A stretch of 64,000 bases of DNA from the NCBI GenBank assembly GCA_035946735.1, contig DASYYZ010000157.1, positions 1-64,000 of the forward strand, given 5' to 3'. Every line of letters begins with the position of its first letter. The stretch's first letter is position 1. The stretch is from Gp13-AA77 sp035946735. GTDB taxonomy: Bacteria; Acidobacteriota; Terriglobia; UBA7540. Of the stretch, positions 50,388 through 59,697 are shown in pieces. The position numbers and the translations under genes were made by a program. The notes beneath the pieces are model-generated. The model worked only from the letters and a program-made list of their open reading frames with translations, did no database searches and was not told where the DNA came from.

Positions 50388-53108
50388 ATGTTGAACCCGT
50401 TGAGAGTGCTTGCATTCCGAGTCCGCTGCTTGTTCGCCCGCCGGCGCCTCGACGAAGACTTCCAGCGGGAGCTCGATTCACACCTGACACTGCTCACGGA
50501 CGAGAACATCCGGCGCGGTCTCTCGCCGGAGGAAGCCCGTCGCGTGGCGCGCGTCCGCTTGGGCGGTCTCACCCAGTTGCGGGAGACTCACTTCGAATCC
50601 TGGGGTCTGCCGCTGGCCGAGACTGTTTTTCACGACCTGCGTTACGGATTGCGCCAGCTTCGGCGCAGCCCCGGGTTAACCGCGGTCATCGCTCTATCGC
50701 TTGCGCTGGGCATCGGAGCCAACACCGCGATTTTCAGCGTGATCAACGCGGTGATGCTGCGGATGCTGCCGGTGCAGGACCCGGAACGGTTGGTCCAGAT
50801 AGGTTTTCAGGGGAACCACGGCGCGGAGTCTTTCGTCGGTGAGAGTTTTTCCTACCCCGTCTTCCACGACTTGAGGCAGCACAATCAGGTTTTCACGGAT
50901 ATATCAGCCTTCGACTACTGGGATTCGTTTGACGCGCACCTGCCAAGCCGAGACGCCGGCGCCGGCGAAAACATCAAGGGGCAACTGGTCTCCGCCAATT
51001 TCTTTTCCATGCTGGGCGTCAACGCCGTGATCGGCCGTACGTTCGCTCCGGACGAAGACAACGGAGACGGCGCTCATCCCGTGGCGGTCATCAGCTACGC
51101 GCTGTGGACCCGGCTCTTTGCACGGGACACTGCTGTGCTGGGAAGGAAGGTGGCGGTCGACAACACTCCGCTCACCATCATTGGCGTGGCGCCCCGCTAT
51201 TTTGGCGGCGTTAACCCGGGCAAGACTTGCGACCTCTGGGCGCCCGTCACCATGCAACCCCAAATGATGGGTGGCGAGTTTGAATACCTCAAGGACTCGG
51301 CCGTGCACTGGCTAACGCTGGTGGCGCGACTTAAACCTGACATCTCGGCTGATCAGGCGCGCGCTAATCTCGATTTGATATTTCAGCAGCTCCAACGCCA
51401 GCAGGACCTTTCCGGCTTCTCCGAAACCGAGCGCAAAGACTTCTTTACCCATCGCATTGTGCTGCTTCCGGCTGCCCGCGGCACGGATTATCTGCGCAAG
51501 GAGTTCCAGCAACCCCTTTTTCTTCTGATGGGCATGGTTGGCCTGGTGTTGCTGATTGCGTGCGTGAACGTCGCCAACCTGCTGCTGGCGCGAGCGAGCG
51601 CCCGGCAGAGGGAAATCGCGGTGCGGCTGGCGCTGGGCGCGGGACGGCGGCGGCTGGTCCGCCAACTACTGACCGAAAGTGTTTTGCTGGCCTTCATCGG
51701 GGGGGCCTTCGGCGTGCTATTCGCTTACTGGGGAAGCCCGTTACTTGTGATTCTGATGTCGCGCGGGCAGAACCAGGTCATGCTCAATGTTCATCCCGAC
51801 TTGCGCGTGCTCGTCTTCACAGTGTTGATCGCCCTGATCACGGGAATCGCTTTCGGCCTGGCGCCCGCACTGCGCGCGACGCGGACGCCTTCGAGCTTGG
51901 GCTCTCGTCATCTGACGGCCACCCGCGCCGGCCGCCGTCTGGGCCAAACGCTGGTCGTCGCCGAGGTCTCGCTGGCACTCGTCCTTGTTGTCGGCGCGGG
52001 CCTTCTGATTCGTACCCTTCGCAATCTGGAGACTCTCGATCCCGGCTTCGACCGGCAGAATGTGCTTTTGTTCGGACTCGATCCGACGAGAGCCGGCTAC
52101 AAAGACGAGCGTCTGGCAGAACTCTACCAGCGGTTGCTGGAGCGCCTGAAGCAGATGCCGGGAGTGCGATCGGCCAGCTTCTCCTTTCTGACGCCCATTA
52201 GCGGCGGCGGATGGGACAACTTTATTTTCGTCGAAGGCTACACGCCTGGCCCCGGCGAAGACATGGACGCGGACATCAATTCCGTGGGCCCGGCGTTCTT
52301 CGACACACTCCGCACACCTTTGCTTCTCGGCCGCGATTTCGGCCTCGGAGATCGTCGCGACTCGCCGCCGGTTGCGATCGTCAATCAGGCTATGGCTCGG
52401 CGGTTTTGGGGAGGCCGGAGCCCAATCGGACGTAGATTTGGTTGGGGGCAGGGTCGACGCAAGGCCGAGTACAACGTGGTCGGCGTCGTGGGCGACGCGA
52501 AATACCTCAGTTTAAGAGAGAAAGCGCCGCCCACAGCTTACTTGTGCGCTCTTCAAAGCAAGGATTGGGGCGGCGTCACGTTTGAAGTTCGCACGGCTGC
52601 CAGCCCTTCTGGATTTACGCCGCAAATTCGCGATCTGCTGCGCGGCGTTGACTCGCGGCTGACGGCTCCGGAAGCAAAGCCTCTGGCAGAGCAAGTGGAC
52701 GAGTCCCTCTATCAGGAAAAGCTGGTCTCTACGCTGTCGAGCTTTTTCGGCCTGCTGGCGCTGGTGCTCGCCTGCATCGGCCTGTACGGAACCATGTCCT
52801 ACGCGGTATCGCGTCGAACCAACGAGATCGGGGTTCGGATGGCGTTAGGCGCTGGACGCGGCGGCATCCTGCGCATGGTGCTGCGCGAGGCGCTGTTGCT
52901 GGCGGCGATTGGCGTCGCCATCGGCTTGCCGTCCGCCTGGGCGGCCACTCGATCGATTGCGAGCATGCTTTATGGCCTTAAGGCAACGGACCCGCTGACG
53001 ATTTTGGCGGCGACGCTGGTGATGGCAGCCGTGGCCGCCTTTGCCGGGTACCTTCCGGCCCGACGAGCCACCAAAGTGGATCCCATGGTGGCGCTGAGGT
53101 ACGAGTAA
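50388..53108 (+). CDS. ADOP family MacB/FtsX-type orphan ABC permease, copy 2
   Basis: Start at ATG 50388 (MLNPLRVLAFRVRCLFARRR), giving 906 residues. It has the same prefix domain (FQRELDSHLTLLTDENIRRG), first helix (LGIGANTAIFSVINAVMLRM), FtsX core (VLLIACVNVANLLLARASAR) and C-terminal half (RRTNEIGVRMALGAGRGGIL) ending in VDPMVALRYE. Compared with copy 1 the prefix carries ETHFESWGLPLAETVFHDLR in place of the usual RELHGL segment. The periplasmic domain differs strongly from the other copies, as expected if they handle different ligands. The 59-base gap to copy 1 suggests one operon. Confidence 0.9.
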   Translation: MLNPLRVLAFRVRCLFARRRLDEDFQRELDSHLTLLTDENIRRGLSPEEARRVARVRLGGLTQLRETHFESWGLPLAETVFHDLRYGLRQLRRSPGLTAVIALSLALGIGANTAIFSVINAVMLRMLPVQDPERLVQIGFQGNHGAESFVGESFSYPVFHDLRQHNQVFTDISAFDYWDSFDAHLPSRDAGAGENIKGQLVSANFFSMLGVNAVIGRTFAPDEDNGDGAHPVAVISYALWTRLFARDTAVLGRKVAVDNTPLTIIGVAPRYFGGVNPGKTCDLWAPVTMQPQMMGGEFEYLKDSAVHWLTLVARLKPDISADQARANLDLIFQQLQRQQDLSGFSETERKDFFTHRIVLLPAARGTDYLRKEFQQPLFLLMGMVGLVLLIACVNVANLLLARASARQREIAVRLALGAGRRRLVRQLLTESVLLAFIGGAFGVLFAYWGSPLLVILMSRGQNQVMLNVHPDLRVLVFTVLIALITGIAFGLAPALRATRTPSSLGSRHLTATRAGRRLGQTLVVAEVSLALVLVVGAGLLIRTLRNLETLDPGFDRQNVLLFGLDPTRAGYKDERLAELYQRLLERLKQMPGVRSASFSFLTPISGGGWDNFIFVEGYTPGPGEDMDADINSVGPAFFDTLRTPLLLGRDFGLGDRRDSPPVAIVNQAMARRFWGGRSPIGRRFGWGQGRRKAEYNVVGVVGDAKYLSLREKAPPTAYLCALQSKDWGGVTFEVRTAASPSGFTPQIRDLLRGVDSRLTAPEAKPLAEQVDESLYQEKLVSTLSSFFGLLALVLACIGLYGTMSYAVSRRTNEIGVRMALGAGRGGILRMVLREALLLAAIGVAIGLPSAWAATRSIASMLYGLKATDPLTILAATLVMAAVAAFAGYLPARRATKVDPMVALRYE

Positions 53109-53138
53109 CAAGTGATGAGTGACAAGTGACGAGTAAGA
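53104..53138 (+). repeat. five 7-bp repeats after permease copy 2
   Basis: AGTAACA, AGTGATG, AGTGACA, AGTGACG and AGTAAGA in tandem. The first unit includes the TAA stop codon of copy 2. The 22 bases 53113-53134 recur inverted at 28054-28075. Confidence 0.8.
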
Positions 53139-53176
53139 GTTGAGCGAGGTGTAGCGCGTGGTGCGAGGTTAAAGCG

Positions 53177-55831
53177 ATGTTTGACTGGTTGAAAGTGGTT
53201 GCCGCCCGCGTGCGCGGACTCGTTAGCCGTCGGGATTTCGAGCAGGATTTCGAGCAGGAACTCGACGCTCACCTGGCTCTCCTCACCGAAGAGAACATTC
53301 GCCGCGGCCTCTCCCCGGAAGAGGCTCGCCGCGCCGCTCGCCTACGCTTGGGTGGCGTCACGCAGCTCCGCGAGACCCATCGCGAACTCCATGGACTCCC
53401 CTGGATCGAGACGTTGGCGCAAGACATTCGATACGCCTTGCGCGTGCTCGGGAAGAACCCGGGATTCACAGTGGTCGCGGTCCTGGTTCTTGGCGTCGGT
53501 ATCTGCGCCAGCGTGGCGATCTTCGCCTTTGTGGACGCGGCACTCATCAAGCCGTTGCCTTACCCGAATCCCGCCCGGCTGGTGGCTGTGACTGAAAGTG
53601 TCGCAATGTTTCCGCGCGCCAACCTTTCGTATCCTGACTACCTCGACTGGAAGAGACTCAACAAAGTTTTCACCTCACTGGACGCATGGGCCGGAACCGG
53701 CTACCTGATGAAGACCCCTGCAGGCACCGAACCGGTGATGGGCGCTCGCGTAAGCGACGGATTCTTTCGCACCCTCGGCATTACTCCGGCGCTTGGACGT
53801 GACTTCTATGCTGGCGAGGACTTGCCGAGCGCACCCAACGCGGTGATGCTGAGCTACACGGCCTGGCAGAAGTGGTTCGGGGGCAGGCGGCAAGTGGTGG
53901 GCCAGGCGGTGACGCTCAGCGGTGTTTCATACAACATCATCGGAGTGCTGCCGCGGGACTTTCAATTCGCTCCGCGAGGGGGTGCGGAGATCTGGGCCAC
54001 GCTCCACGCTTCCGATTCTTGCGCTCTCAGGCGAAGCTGCCACAACCTGGACGGAATAGCGCGGCTCAGGGATGGCGTCTCTGTCCAGGCCGCGTTGGCC
54101 GATATGACATCGATCGCGCAACAGTTGGAAAAGCAGTATTCCGACTCGAATCGCGGCCAGGGCGCGAGCGTGGTGCCTCTCTCCGAAGCGATTGTAGGAG
54201 ATATCCGCCCTATACTCCTGGTCCTGCTCGGCGGAGCGGGACTGCTGCTACTGATCGCCTGCGTCAATGTCACGAGCCTCCTGCTCGCGCGCTCGGAGAG
54301 CCGCAGGCGCGAGATCGCCGTCCGCGGCGCGCTGGGAGCATCATTCGCAAGACTGGTCCGCCAATTTGCGACAGAAGCATTCGTGCTGGTAGTGGCCGGC
54401 AGTGTGCTGGGCCTGCTGTCGGCCGGGTGGGCCATGCAACTCCTCGCCAGGCTCATCCCGCCGTATATGACGGACGAAATGCCGTACTTGCGGGACCTTG
54501 GTTTGAATTTCCATGTGGTGGCCTTCGCGTGCGCCATCGCGTTGCTCGCCGGGGCGCTTTTCGCCGCCACTCCTAGCTTGCGCCTGTCAGTATCTGAAAT
54601 GCGCGAAGGCCTGGTCGAAGGCGGTCGCGGTGCTACGGGAGCGCTGTGGCGCCGCTTTGGCGCCAACCTGGTAGTCGTGGAACTGGCTATCGCGATGGTG
54701 CTGCTGGTGGGCGCCGGGCTGCTTGGCAAGAGCGTCTACCGCCTGCTGCATGTGGAACTTGGATTCGAGCCCGATCATTTAGCCGCGCTCTATGTGGTGG
54801 TTCCGGAGGTTCGCTATGGAAAAGATCCGCAGGTGGTTGCGCTAGGTCGGCAGATCGTAAGTGGCATCGCCAGCCTTCCCGGCATAAAGTCGGCCGGCAT
54901 CGCCAGCCGGATACCGCTGAGCGGCAATGGCAACACGGACTGGATCAGATTTGTGGGCCGGCCTTATAGTGGGGAGCACAATGAAGTGAACCAGCGCGAC
55001 GTGAGCTCCGGGTATTTCACCACACTGCAAGCGAAGCTGCTGCGCGGCCGCTACTTTACCGATGCAGAGGATGCATCGAAACCCCACGTTGCTATCATTA
55101 ACCGGGCGTTCCAAAGAAAATACTTCCCCCCCGGCGAAGATCCCGTCGGCAAGCAGATCGGTGACACCGACCTGTCGCCGAAGTCGATTAAAGAAATCAT
55201 CGGCGTGGTGGACGATATCAGGGAGGGGTCGCTCGATTCAGACGTCTGGCCGGCCGAATACCTTCCCATTAACCAGAGCCCCGACACCTTTTTCGCGGTC
55301 GTCGCTCGAACATCCCAGGCCGAGGCGTCGGTGCTCCCGGCGTTGGCCGCCGCTATCCATCAGATAGACGCCGATATCGGTACGGCCAGCGAACAGACCA
55401 TGACCCAACGAGCCAATGACTCCGAGACAGCCTATCTGCATCGCTCCTCGGCGTGGCTCGTCGCAGGCTTCGCGGCCCTGGCGTTGCTGCTGGGCGTGGT
55501 GGGACTCTATGGCGTGATCGCGTACTCGGTCAGCCAGCGGACTCGCGAAATCGGTGTCCGCGTGGCCCTGGGCGCGCAATCGAGTTCGGTGTACCGGCTC
55601 GTCTTGAAAGAGGCGGGTTGGCTGGCGGCGCTTGGAATCTTTCTAGGCCTTGTGTGTTCCGTGGCCGCGGCCACGCTGATGCGCAAATTGCTCTTCGGCA
55701 CCCAGGCTACCGACGTGCCGACGCTCGCCGCTGTAGCTGCGGTGCTCGCCGTCTCGGCGCTCGCTGCCAGTTACATCCCCGCGCGCCGGGCTGTGAAGGT
55801 CGATCCGGTGGTGGCGCTTCGCTACGAGTGA
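53177..55831 (+). CDS. ADOP family MacB/FtsX-type orphan ABC permease, copy 3
   Basis: The 884-residue product starts at ATG 53177 (MFDWLKVVAARVRGLVSRRD). Prefix domain FEQELDAHLALLTEENIRRG and TQLRETHRELHGLPWIETLA is almost the same as in copies 1 and 4. The first helix is less typical (LVLGVGICASVAIFAFVDAA). Periplasmic domain, FtsX core (LLLLIACVNVTSLLLARSES) and the duplicated second half follow, ending VDPVVALRYE. It is 68 bases after copy 2 and has only a weak ribosome site. No ATPase partner is encoded nearby. Confidence 0.9.
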   Translation: MFDWLKVVAARVRGLVSRRDFEQDFEQELDAHLALLTEENIRRGLSPEEARRAARLRLGGVTQLRETHRELHGLPWIETLAQDIRYALRVLGKNPGFTVVAVLVLGVGICASVAIFAFVDAALIKPLPYPNPARLVAVTESVAMFPRANLSYPDYLDWKRLNKVFTSLDAWAGTGYLMKTPAGTEPVMGARVSDGFFRTLGITPALGRDFYAGEDLPSAPNAVMLSYTAWQKWFGGRRQVVGQAVTLSGVSYNIIGVLPRDFQFAPRGGAEIWATLHASDSCALRRSCHNLDGIARLRDGVSVQAALADMTSIAQQLEKQYSDSNRGQGASVVPLSEAIVGDIRPILLVLLGGAGLLLLIACVNVTSLLLARSESRRREIAVRGALGASFARLVRQFATEAFVLVVAGSVLGLLSAGWAMQLLARLIPPYMTDEMPYLRDLGLNFHVVAFACAIALLAGALFAATPSLRLSVSEMREGLVEGGRGATGALWRRFGANLVVVELAIAMVLLVGAGLLGKSVYRLLHVELGFEPDHLAALYVVVPEVRYGKDPQVVALGRQIVSGIASLPGIKSAGIASRIPLSGNGNTDWIRFVGRPYSGEHNEVNQRDVSSGYFTTLQAKLLRGRYFTDAEDASKPHVAIINRAFQRKYFPPGEDPVGKQIGDTDLSPKSIKEIIGVVDDIREGSLDSDVWPAEYLPINQSPDTFFAVVARTSQAEASVLPALAAAIHQIDADIGTASEQTMTQRANDSETAYLHRSSAWLVAGFAALALLLGVVGLYGVIAYSVSQRTREIGVRVALGAQSSSVYRLVLKEAGWLAALGIFLGLVCSVAAATLMRKLLFGTQATDVPTLAAVAAVLAVSALAASYIPARRAVKVDPVVALRYE

Positions 55832-55856
55832 AGGCACGCGGTGCTTGAGCGCTTGA

Positions 55857-55870
55857 GTGATCGGCGATTG
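55857..55870 (+). repeat. two 7-bp repeats in the spacer after permease copy 3
   Basis: GTGATCG and GCGATTG; the 17-base stretch 55857-55873 matches 50338-50354 at 15 positions. Confidence 0.5.
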
Positions 55871-55907
55871 AGAATATCAACCGGGTATCGGATCCGGGGA
55901 GGTTCTG

Positions 55908-58574
55908 GTGTTGGATTGGTTGAGAGTATCGGCTTCCCGAGTCCGAGGCCTGCTCGCACGCCGGCGCCTCGATCAGGATTTCCAGCATGAACTCGACGCC
56001 CATCTGGCGCTGCTGACGGAAGAGAACATCCGCCGCGGCCTGACTCCGGAGGAAGCTAGCCGCACCGCACGCGTGCGCCTGGGAGCCGTCACCCAACTGC
56101 GTGAGATCCACCGCGAACTCCACGGCTTACCGTGGCTCGAGACCTTGGCGCGAGACATTCGATACGCCCTTCGAATGCTGCGCAAGAACCCCGGCTTCAC
56201 CACGGTCGCGGTATTGACTCTCGCGCTCGGAATCGGGGCCAATACCGCGATTTTCAGCGTGGTGGATGGCGTGTTGTTGGCCCCACTGCCTTACGAGCAG
56301 CCGGATCGGCTGGTTGCAATCTGGGAGAGCCATCCGGGCGCCCCACGCGTTTGGATTTCCTACCCTAATTTCCAGGATTGGCAGCGTGATGCGCGCTCAT
56401 TCCGGCAAATCGTGGCGTTTACATCTGTCGGATCCGACTTGACCAGTCCCGGGACGCCGGAGCACCTTGAGGGTGAGCTCGTAACCGCGGGCTTCTTCAG
56501 CGCCTTGGGTGCAAGGCTGGCCGTCGGCCGCGAATTTTCAGGCCAGGAAGATTATCATGGTGGTGCGCCTGTCGTTATCATCAGCGATCGCTTGTGGAGA
56601 AATCGGTTTGGCGCTAGGCCGGATGTCCTCGGCAAAGTTGTCACGCTGGATGGAGTGGATTGCACCATCGTCGGCGTTTTGCCCGCAGGGTTTCATTTCG
56701 AAAGCGATCCCGATGTTTATCAACCGCTGGGACAGGGCGACCAACTGCTCCTCAACAATCGGGCCATTCACCCGGGAATTCTGGCGATCGGTCGCCTCCA
56801 ACCGGGAGTGAGCGTTGCTCAGGCCGCAGCGGAGATCAGTTCCATTCAGAAGAGCCTGGATCAACTCTACCCTAATGACGATCGTGACGTGGGCACGGAT
56901 GTAGTGCCGCTGAAGCAGAACATGATTGGGAATGCCGGTGAGATGTTGGTGCTGCTGCTGGGCGCTGTGGGACTGGTTCTGCTGATTGCATGCGCCAACT
57001 TCGCCAGCTTGCTGTTGGCCCGCTCGGCAGCGCGCGTGCGCGAGTTTGCCGTTCGCCTGGCACTGGGCGCGAGCCGCGCGCGTATTGTCTGGCAGTTGCT
57101 GACCGAGAGCGTACTTCTCTCAGTCGGAGGCGGCGGCTTGGGGCTGCTGGCTGGTAAGTGGGGAGTCCATCCACTGCTGGCGGTCATTCCGGGCGACTTC
57201 CCTCGAAGGCAAGAGATCGGAGTGAACGTTTCAGTCCTGCTGTTTGCACTGGGGGTCTCGATTGCAGTTGGAATGCTGTTTGGGCTGGCGCCGGCGCTCA
57301 GGAGTTCGAGGGCCGAACTGGAAATTTCCCTAAGACTGGGCGGCCGCGGTGCCACGGCGCATCATCGCGCCCAAAGCGGCCTGGTGATTGCGCAAGTGGC
57401 GCTTACGCTGGTGTTGCTGGCGGGTGCCGGCCTTTTGTTTCGCACCATCCGCCGTTTGTGGGACGTTAATCCCGGCTTCGAAACGCGGAATCTTATTACT
57501 TTCAAGATCGGCCTTTCGCCGCAGCTCACCGGAACGCCGTCAGGTACACGAGTTGCGAGCCAGCAGTTGATGGAGCGCATTCGACAGCTTCCTGGCGTGC
57601 AAGCTGCGGATTTTACGAACCTCATCCCCCTAAACCGTGACGACAACGACTCCCCATTTTGGATTGGCACGCACGCAGCGGAGTACTCTCAGAGCGCACC
57701 TCGCTTAAATCTCTACTGGACTGGGCCGGACTATCTCCAAACCATGCGAATACGTCTCCTGCGCGGCAGGTTCCTTAGAGCGGAAGATACTGTCCAATCG
57801 ACGCCGGTGATCGTGGTCGACAAGGCTTTTGCCGACGAATATTTCCCCGGCAAAAACCCATTGGGCGAGATCGTCACGATCGCCTATTGGGGCACTGCTC
57901 AGATTGTTGGTGTGGTTGCCCACGTCCGGCACTGGGGTTTGGGCGACGTCAGCCAGTGGCCCAAATCAGAACCCGTCTACGCTTCCATTTACCAAATCCC
58001 GGACCGGTGGGTACCGGTATTCTACGGCGACTTGACGGCGATCACTCGCACGCCGCTTCCTCCGGCTTCGGTGATGCCCGTCATCAAGAGTGCCGTTTAC
58101 GGAGCTGATAAAGGCCAGCCTGTTTACAAGGTGCGAACCATGCAAGAGATTGTTTCGGAATCAATGGCATCGCAGCGCTTCCCGATGATCTTGCTCGGGG
58201 CCTTTGCGGGCCTGGCGCTGTTGCTCGCGTCAATCGGAATTTACGGAGTGATTTCCTATTCCGTCACCCAACGCGCGCACGAGATCGGTATTCGGATGGC
58301 GCTCGGGGCGGAGCGGCGGCACGTCTTGCGCATGACGATCGGACAGGGCCTCCGGCTGGCTCTGGCTGGCCTCGCACTCGGTGTGGCGGCGGCATTGTTC
58401 CTGGCGCGAGTGCTCTCGAGCTTCTCAGGGCTGCTCTACGGAGTCAGGCCCGGCGATCCGGTGACGTTTGTCCTGGTTTCGCTGGTGCTAACTGTTGTGG
58501 CTCTCCTGGCCAGTTACATCCCCGCGCGCCGAGCGACCGAGGTCGATCCCATGGTGGCGCTCCGTTACGAGTAA
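55908..58574 (+). CDS. ADOP family MacB/FtsX-type orphan ABC permease, copy 4
   Basis: It starts at a GTG (55908) with GGGGAGG upstream; the encoded MLDWLRVSASRVRGLLARRR matches the other copies, supporting this start. 888 residues: prefix domain (FQHELDAHLALLTEENIRRG), helix LGIGANTAIFSVVDGVLLAP, periplasmic domain, FtsX core (LVLLIACANFASLLLARSAA) and second half (RAHEIGIRMALGAERRHVLR) ending VDPMVALRYE. It closes the permease array, and the tatD gene follows after 131 bases with its own promoter-like box. Confidence 0.9.
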   Translation: MLDWLRVSASRVRGLLARRRLDQDFQHELDAHLALLTEENIRRGLTPEEASRTARVRLGAVTQLREIHRELHGLPWLETLARDIRYALRMLRKNPGFTTVAVLTLALGIGANTAIFSVVDGVLLAPLPYEQPDRLVAIWESHPGAPRVWISYPNFQDWQRDARSFRQIVAFTSVGSDLTSPGTPEHLEGELVTAGFFSALGARLAVGREFSGQEDYHGGAPVVIISDRLWRNRFGARPDVLGKVVTLDGVDCTIVGVLPAGFHFESDPDVYQPLGQGDQLLLNNRAIHPGILAIGRLQPGVSVAQAAAEISSIQKSLDQLYPNDDRDVGTDVVPLKQNMIGNAGEMLVLLLGAVGLVLLIACANFASLLLARSAARVREFAVRLALGASRARIVWQLLTESVLLSVGGGGLGLLAGKWGVHPLLAVIPGDFPRRQEIGVNVSVLLFALGVSIAVGMLFGLAPALRSSRAELEISLRLGGRGATAHHRAQSGLVIAQVALTLVLLAGAGLLFRTIRRLWDVNPGFETRNLITFKIGLSPQLTGTPSGTRVASQQLMERIRQLPGVQAADFTNLIPLNRDDNDSPFWIGTHAAEYSQSAPRLNLYWTGPDYLQTMRIRLLRGRFLRAEDTVQSTPVIVVDKAFADEYFPGKNPLGEIVTIAYWGTAQIVGVVAHVRHWGLGDVSQWPKSEPVYASIYQIPDRWVPVFYGDLTAITRTPLPPASVMPVIKSAVYGADKGQPVYKVRTMQEIVSESMASQRFPMILLGAFAGLALLLASIGIYGVISYSVTQRAHEIGIRMALGAERRHVLRMTIGQGLRLALAGLALGVAAALFLARVLSSFSGLLYGVRPGDPVTFVLVSLVLTVVALLASYIPARRATEVDPMVALRYE

Positions 58575-58657
58575 GTCCGCCCCTTTCCTTGGTTTCCCCC
58601 CAACCCGATGCCGGACACATCGATACCTAAACGAACGAGTGATGGGACTCGATCAGG

Positions 58658-58663
58658 TATACT
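58658..58663 (+). promoter_or_regulatory. possible -10 box of tatD
   Basis: TATACT in the intergenic region between the permease array and tatD. A matching -35 box is weak (ACGAGT at 58635). Confidence 0.3.
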
Positions 58664-58705
58664 CATGAGGCCCGCAGAACCGAAGCTTATGCGAGCATTT
58701 AGCGC

Positions 58706-59536
58706 ATGACTCCTCTTGTGCTCGTTGACTCTCACGCTCATCTGGATGTCGCCGATTTCGATCCCGACCGGGAGGCCGTGATCGCGCGAGCCAAGGAGGC
58801 GGGCGTGCGCTACCTGCTCCTGATCGCCGATCTGGCCAAGCCGGAGAGCGTCCGCAAGGTAACGGAGCTCGCAGAGCGCCACCCGGACATGTATTGGGCC
58901 GCGGGAATCGATCCGCACGAGGCGGCGTCGGCGCGTCAGGAGCACTTTGAGTTACTGGTCACGGCCGCCCAGCATCCAAAGTTTCTGGCGGTCGGAGAAA
59001 TAGGACTTGACTACTACTACGATTACCCACGCGACGTACAGCACCGGGTATTCCTTCGCCAGCTTGACCTGGCGCGCCAACTCGACAAGCCCGTCATTAT
59101 TCACTGCCGCGACGCCTGGAATGACCTCCGCCAAATCATGCACAGGCGCTTGACCCCTCGTTCGGCCAATGCCCATGCTGACGGACTAACTTCCACCTCG
59201 CGAAGCGGTATCCTGCACTGCTTTACGGGCACGACGGAGGACGCGCAGGACCTTGCGGCGCTTGGTTGCTACGTGTCATTCGCGGGCAACCTGACCTTCA
59301 AGAAGGCGGAGAGCCTGCGCGCGGCCGCGTCGTCGATTCCGGTAGACCGGTTGCTGGCCGAGACCGACAGCCCGTACCTCGCGCCCGCGCCTTATCGCGG
59401 CCGCCGAAACGAGCCGGCCTTCGCGATCGAGGTGTCAAGGGAATTGGCGCGGCTGCGCGGCTCTGGGGTGGAAGAAATGGGAGCGCGGCTGGCGGCGAAT
59501 TTTGCGGAACTGTTTCGGCTACAGGATCGCGCCTGA
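58706..59536 (+). CDS. tatD: TatD family metal-dependent DNase
   Basis: The 276-residue protein has the TatD motifs DSHAHLD (His10 and His12 for metal binding), VGEIGLDYYYD (metal-bridging Glu), IIHCRDAWNDL, ILHCFTGT and ETDSPYLAP. It folds as a TIM barrel. Members are 3'-5' exonucleases or D-aminoacyl-tRNA-type hydrolases. An insertion of about 15 residues (LTPRSANAHADGLTSTS) lies before HCFTG. Despite the name it is not part of the Tat translocase, although tatA genes lie 1.9 kb downstream. The start is ATG 58706. Confidence 0.93.
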   Translation: MTPLVLVDSHAHLDVADFDPDREAVIARAKEAGVRYLLLIADLAKPESVRKVTELAERHPDMYWAAGIDPHEAASARQEHFELLVTAAQHPKFLAVGEIGLDYYYDYPRDVQHRVFLRQLDLARQLDKPVIIHCRDAWNDLRQIMHRRLTPRSANAHADGLTSTSRSGILHCFTGTTEDAQDLAALGCYVSFAGNLTFKKAESLRAAASSIPVDRLLAETDSPYLAPAPYRGRRNEPAFAIEVSRELARLRGSGVEEMGARLAANFAELFRLQDRA

Positions 59537-59697
59537 GGGATCATAGCTGCTGCTTTCCGCCGACGTGTTGCTTTTGTCATGGGTGAGATTTGTGGGAACA
59601 TGGACTTTTCCCGCGAACGAGGGATCTCGGAAGGTCGATGGCGCCCAGGTTTGAGCGTGCAAGAGCGGAAGGTAACGGAGTGCCGCCAACAGGCAAC

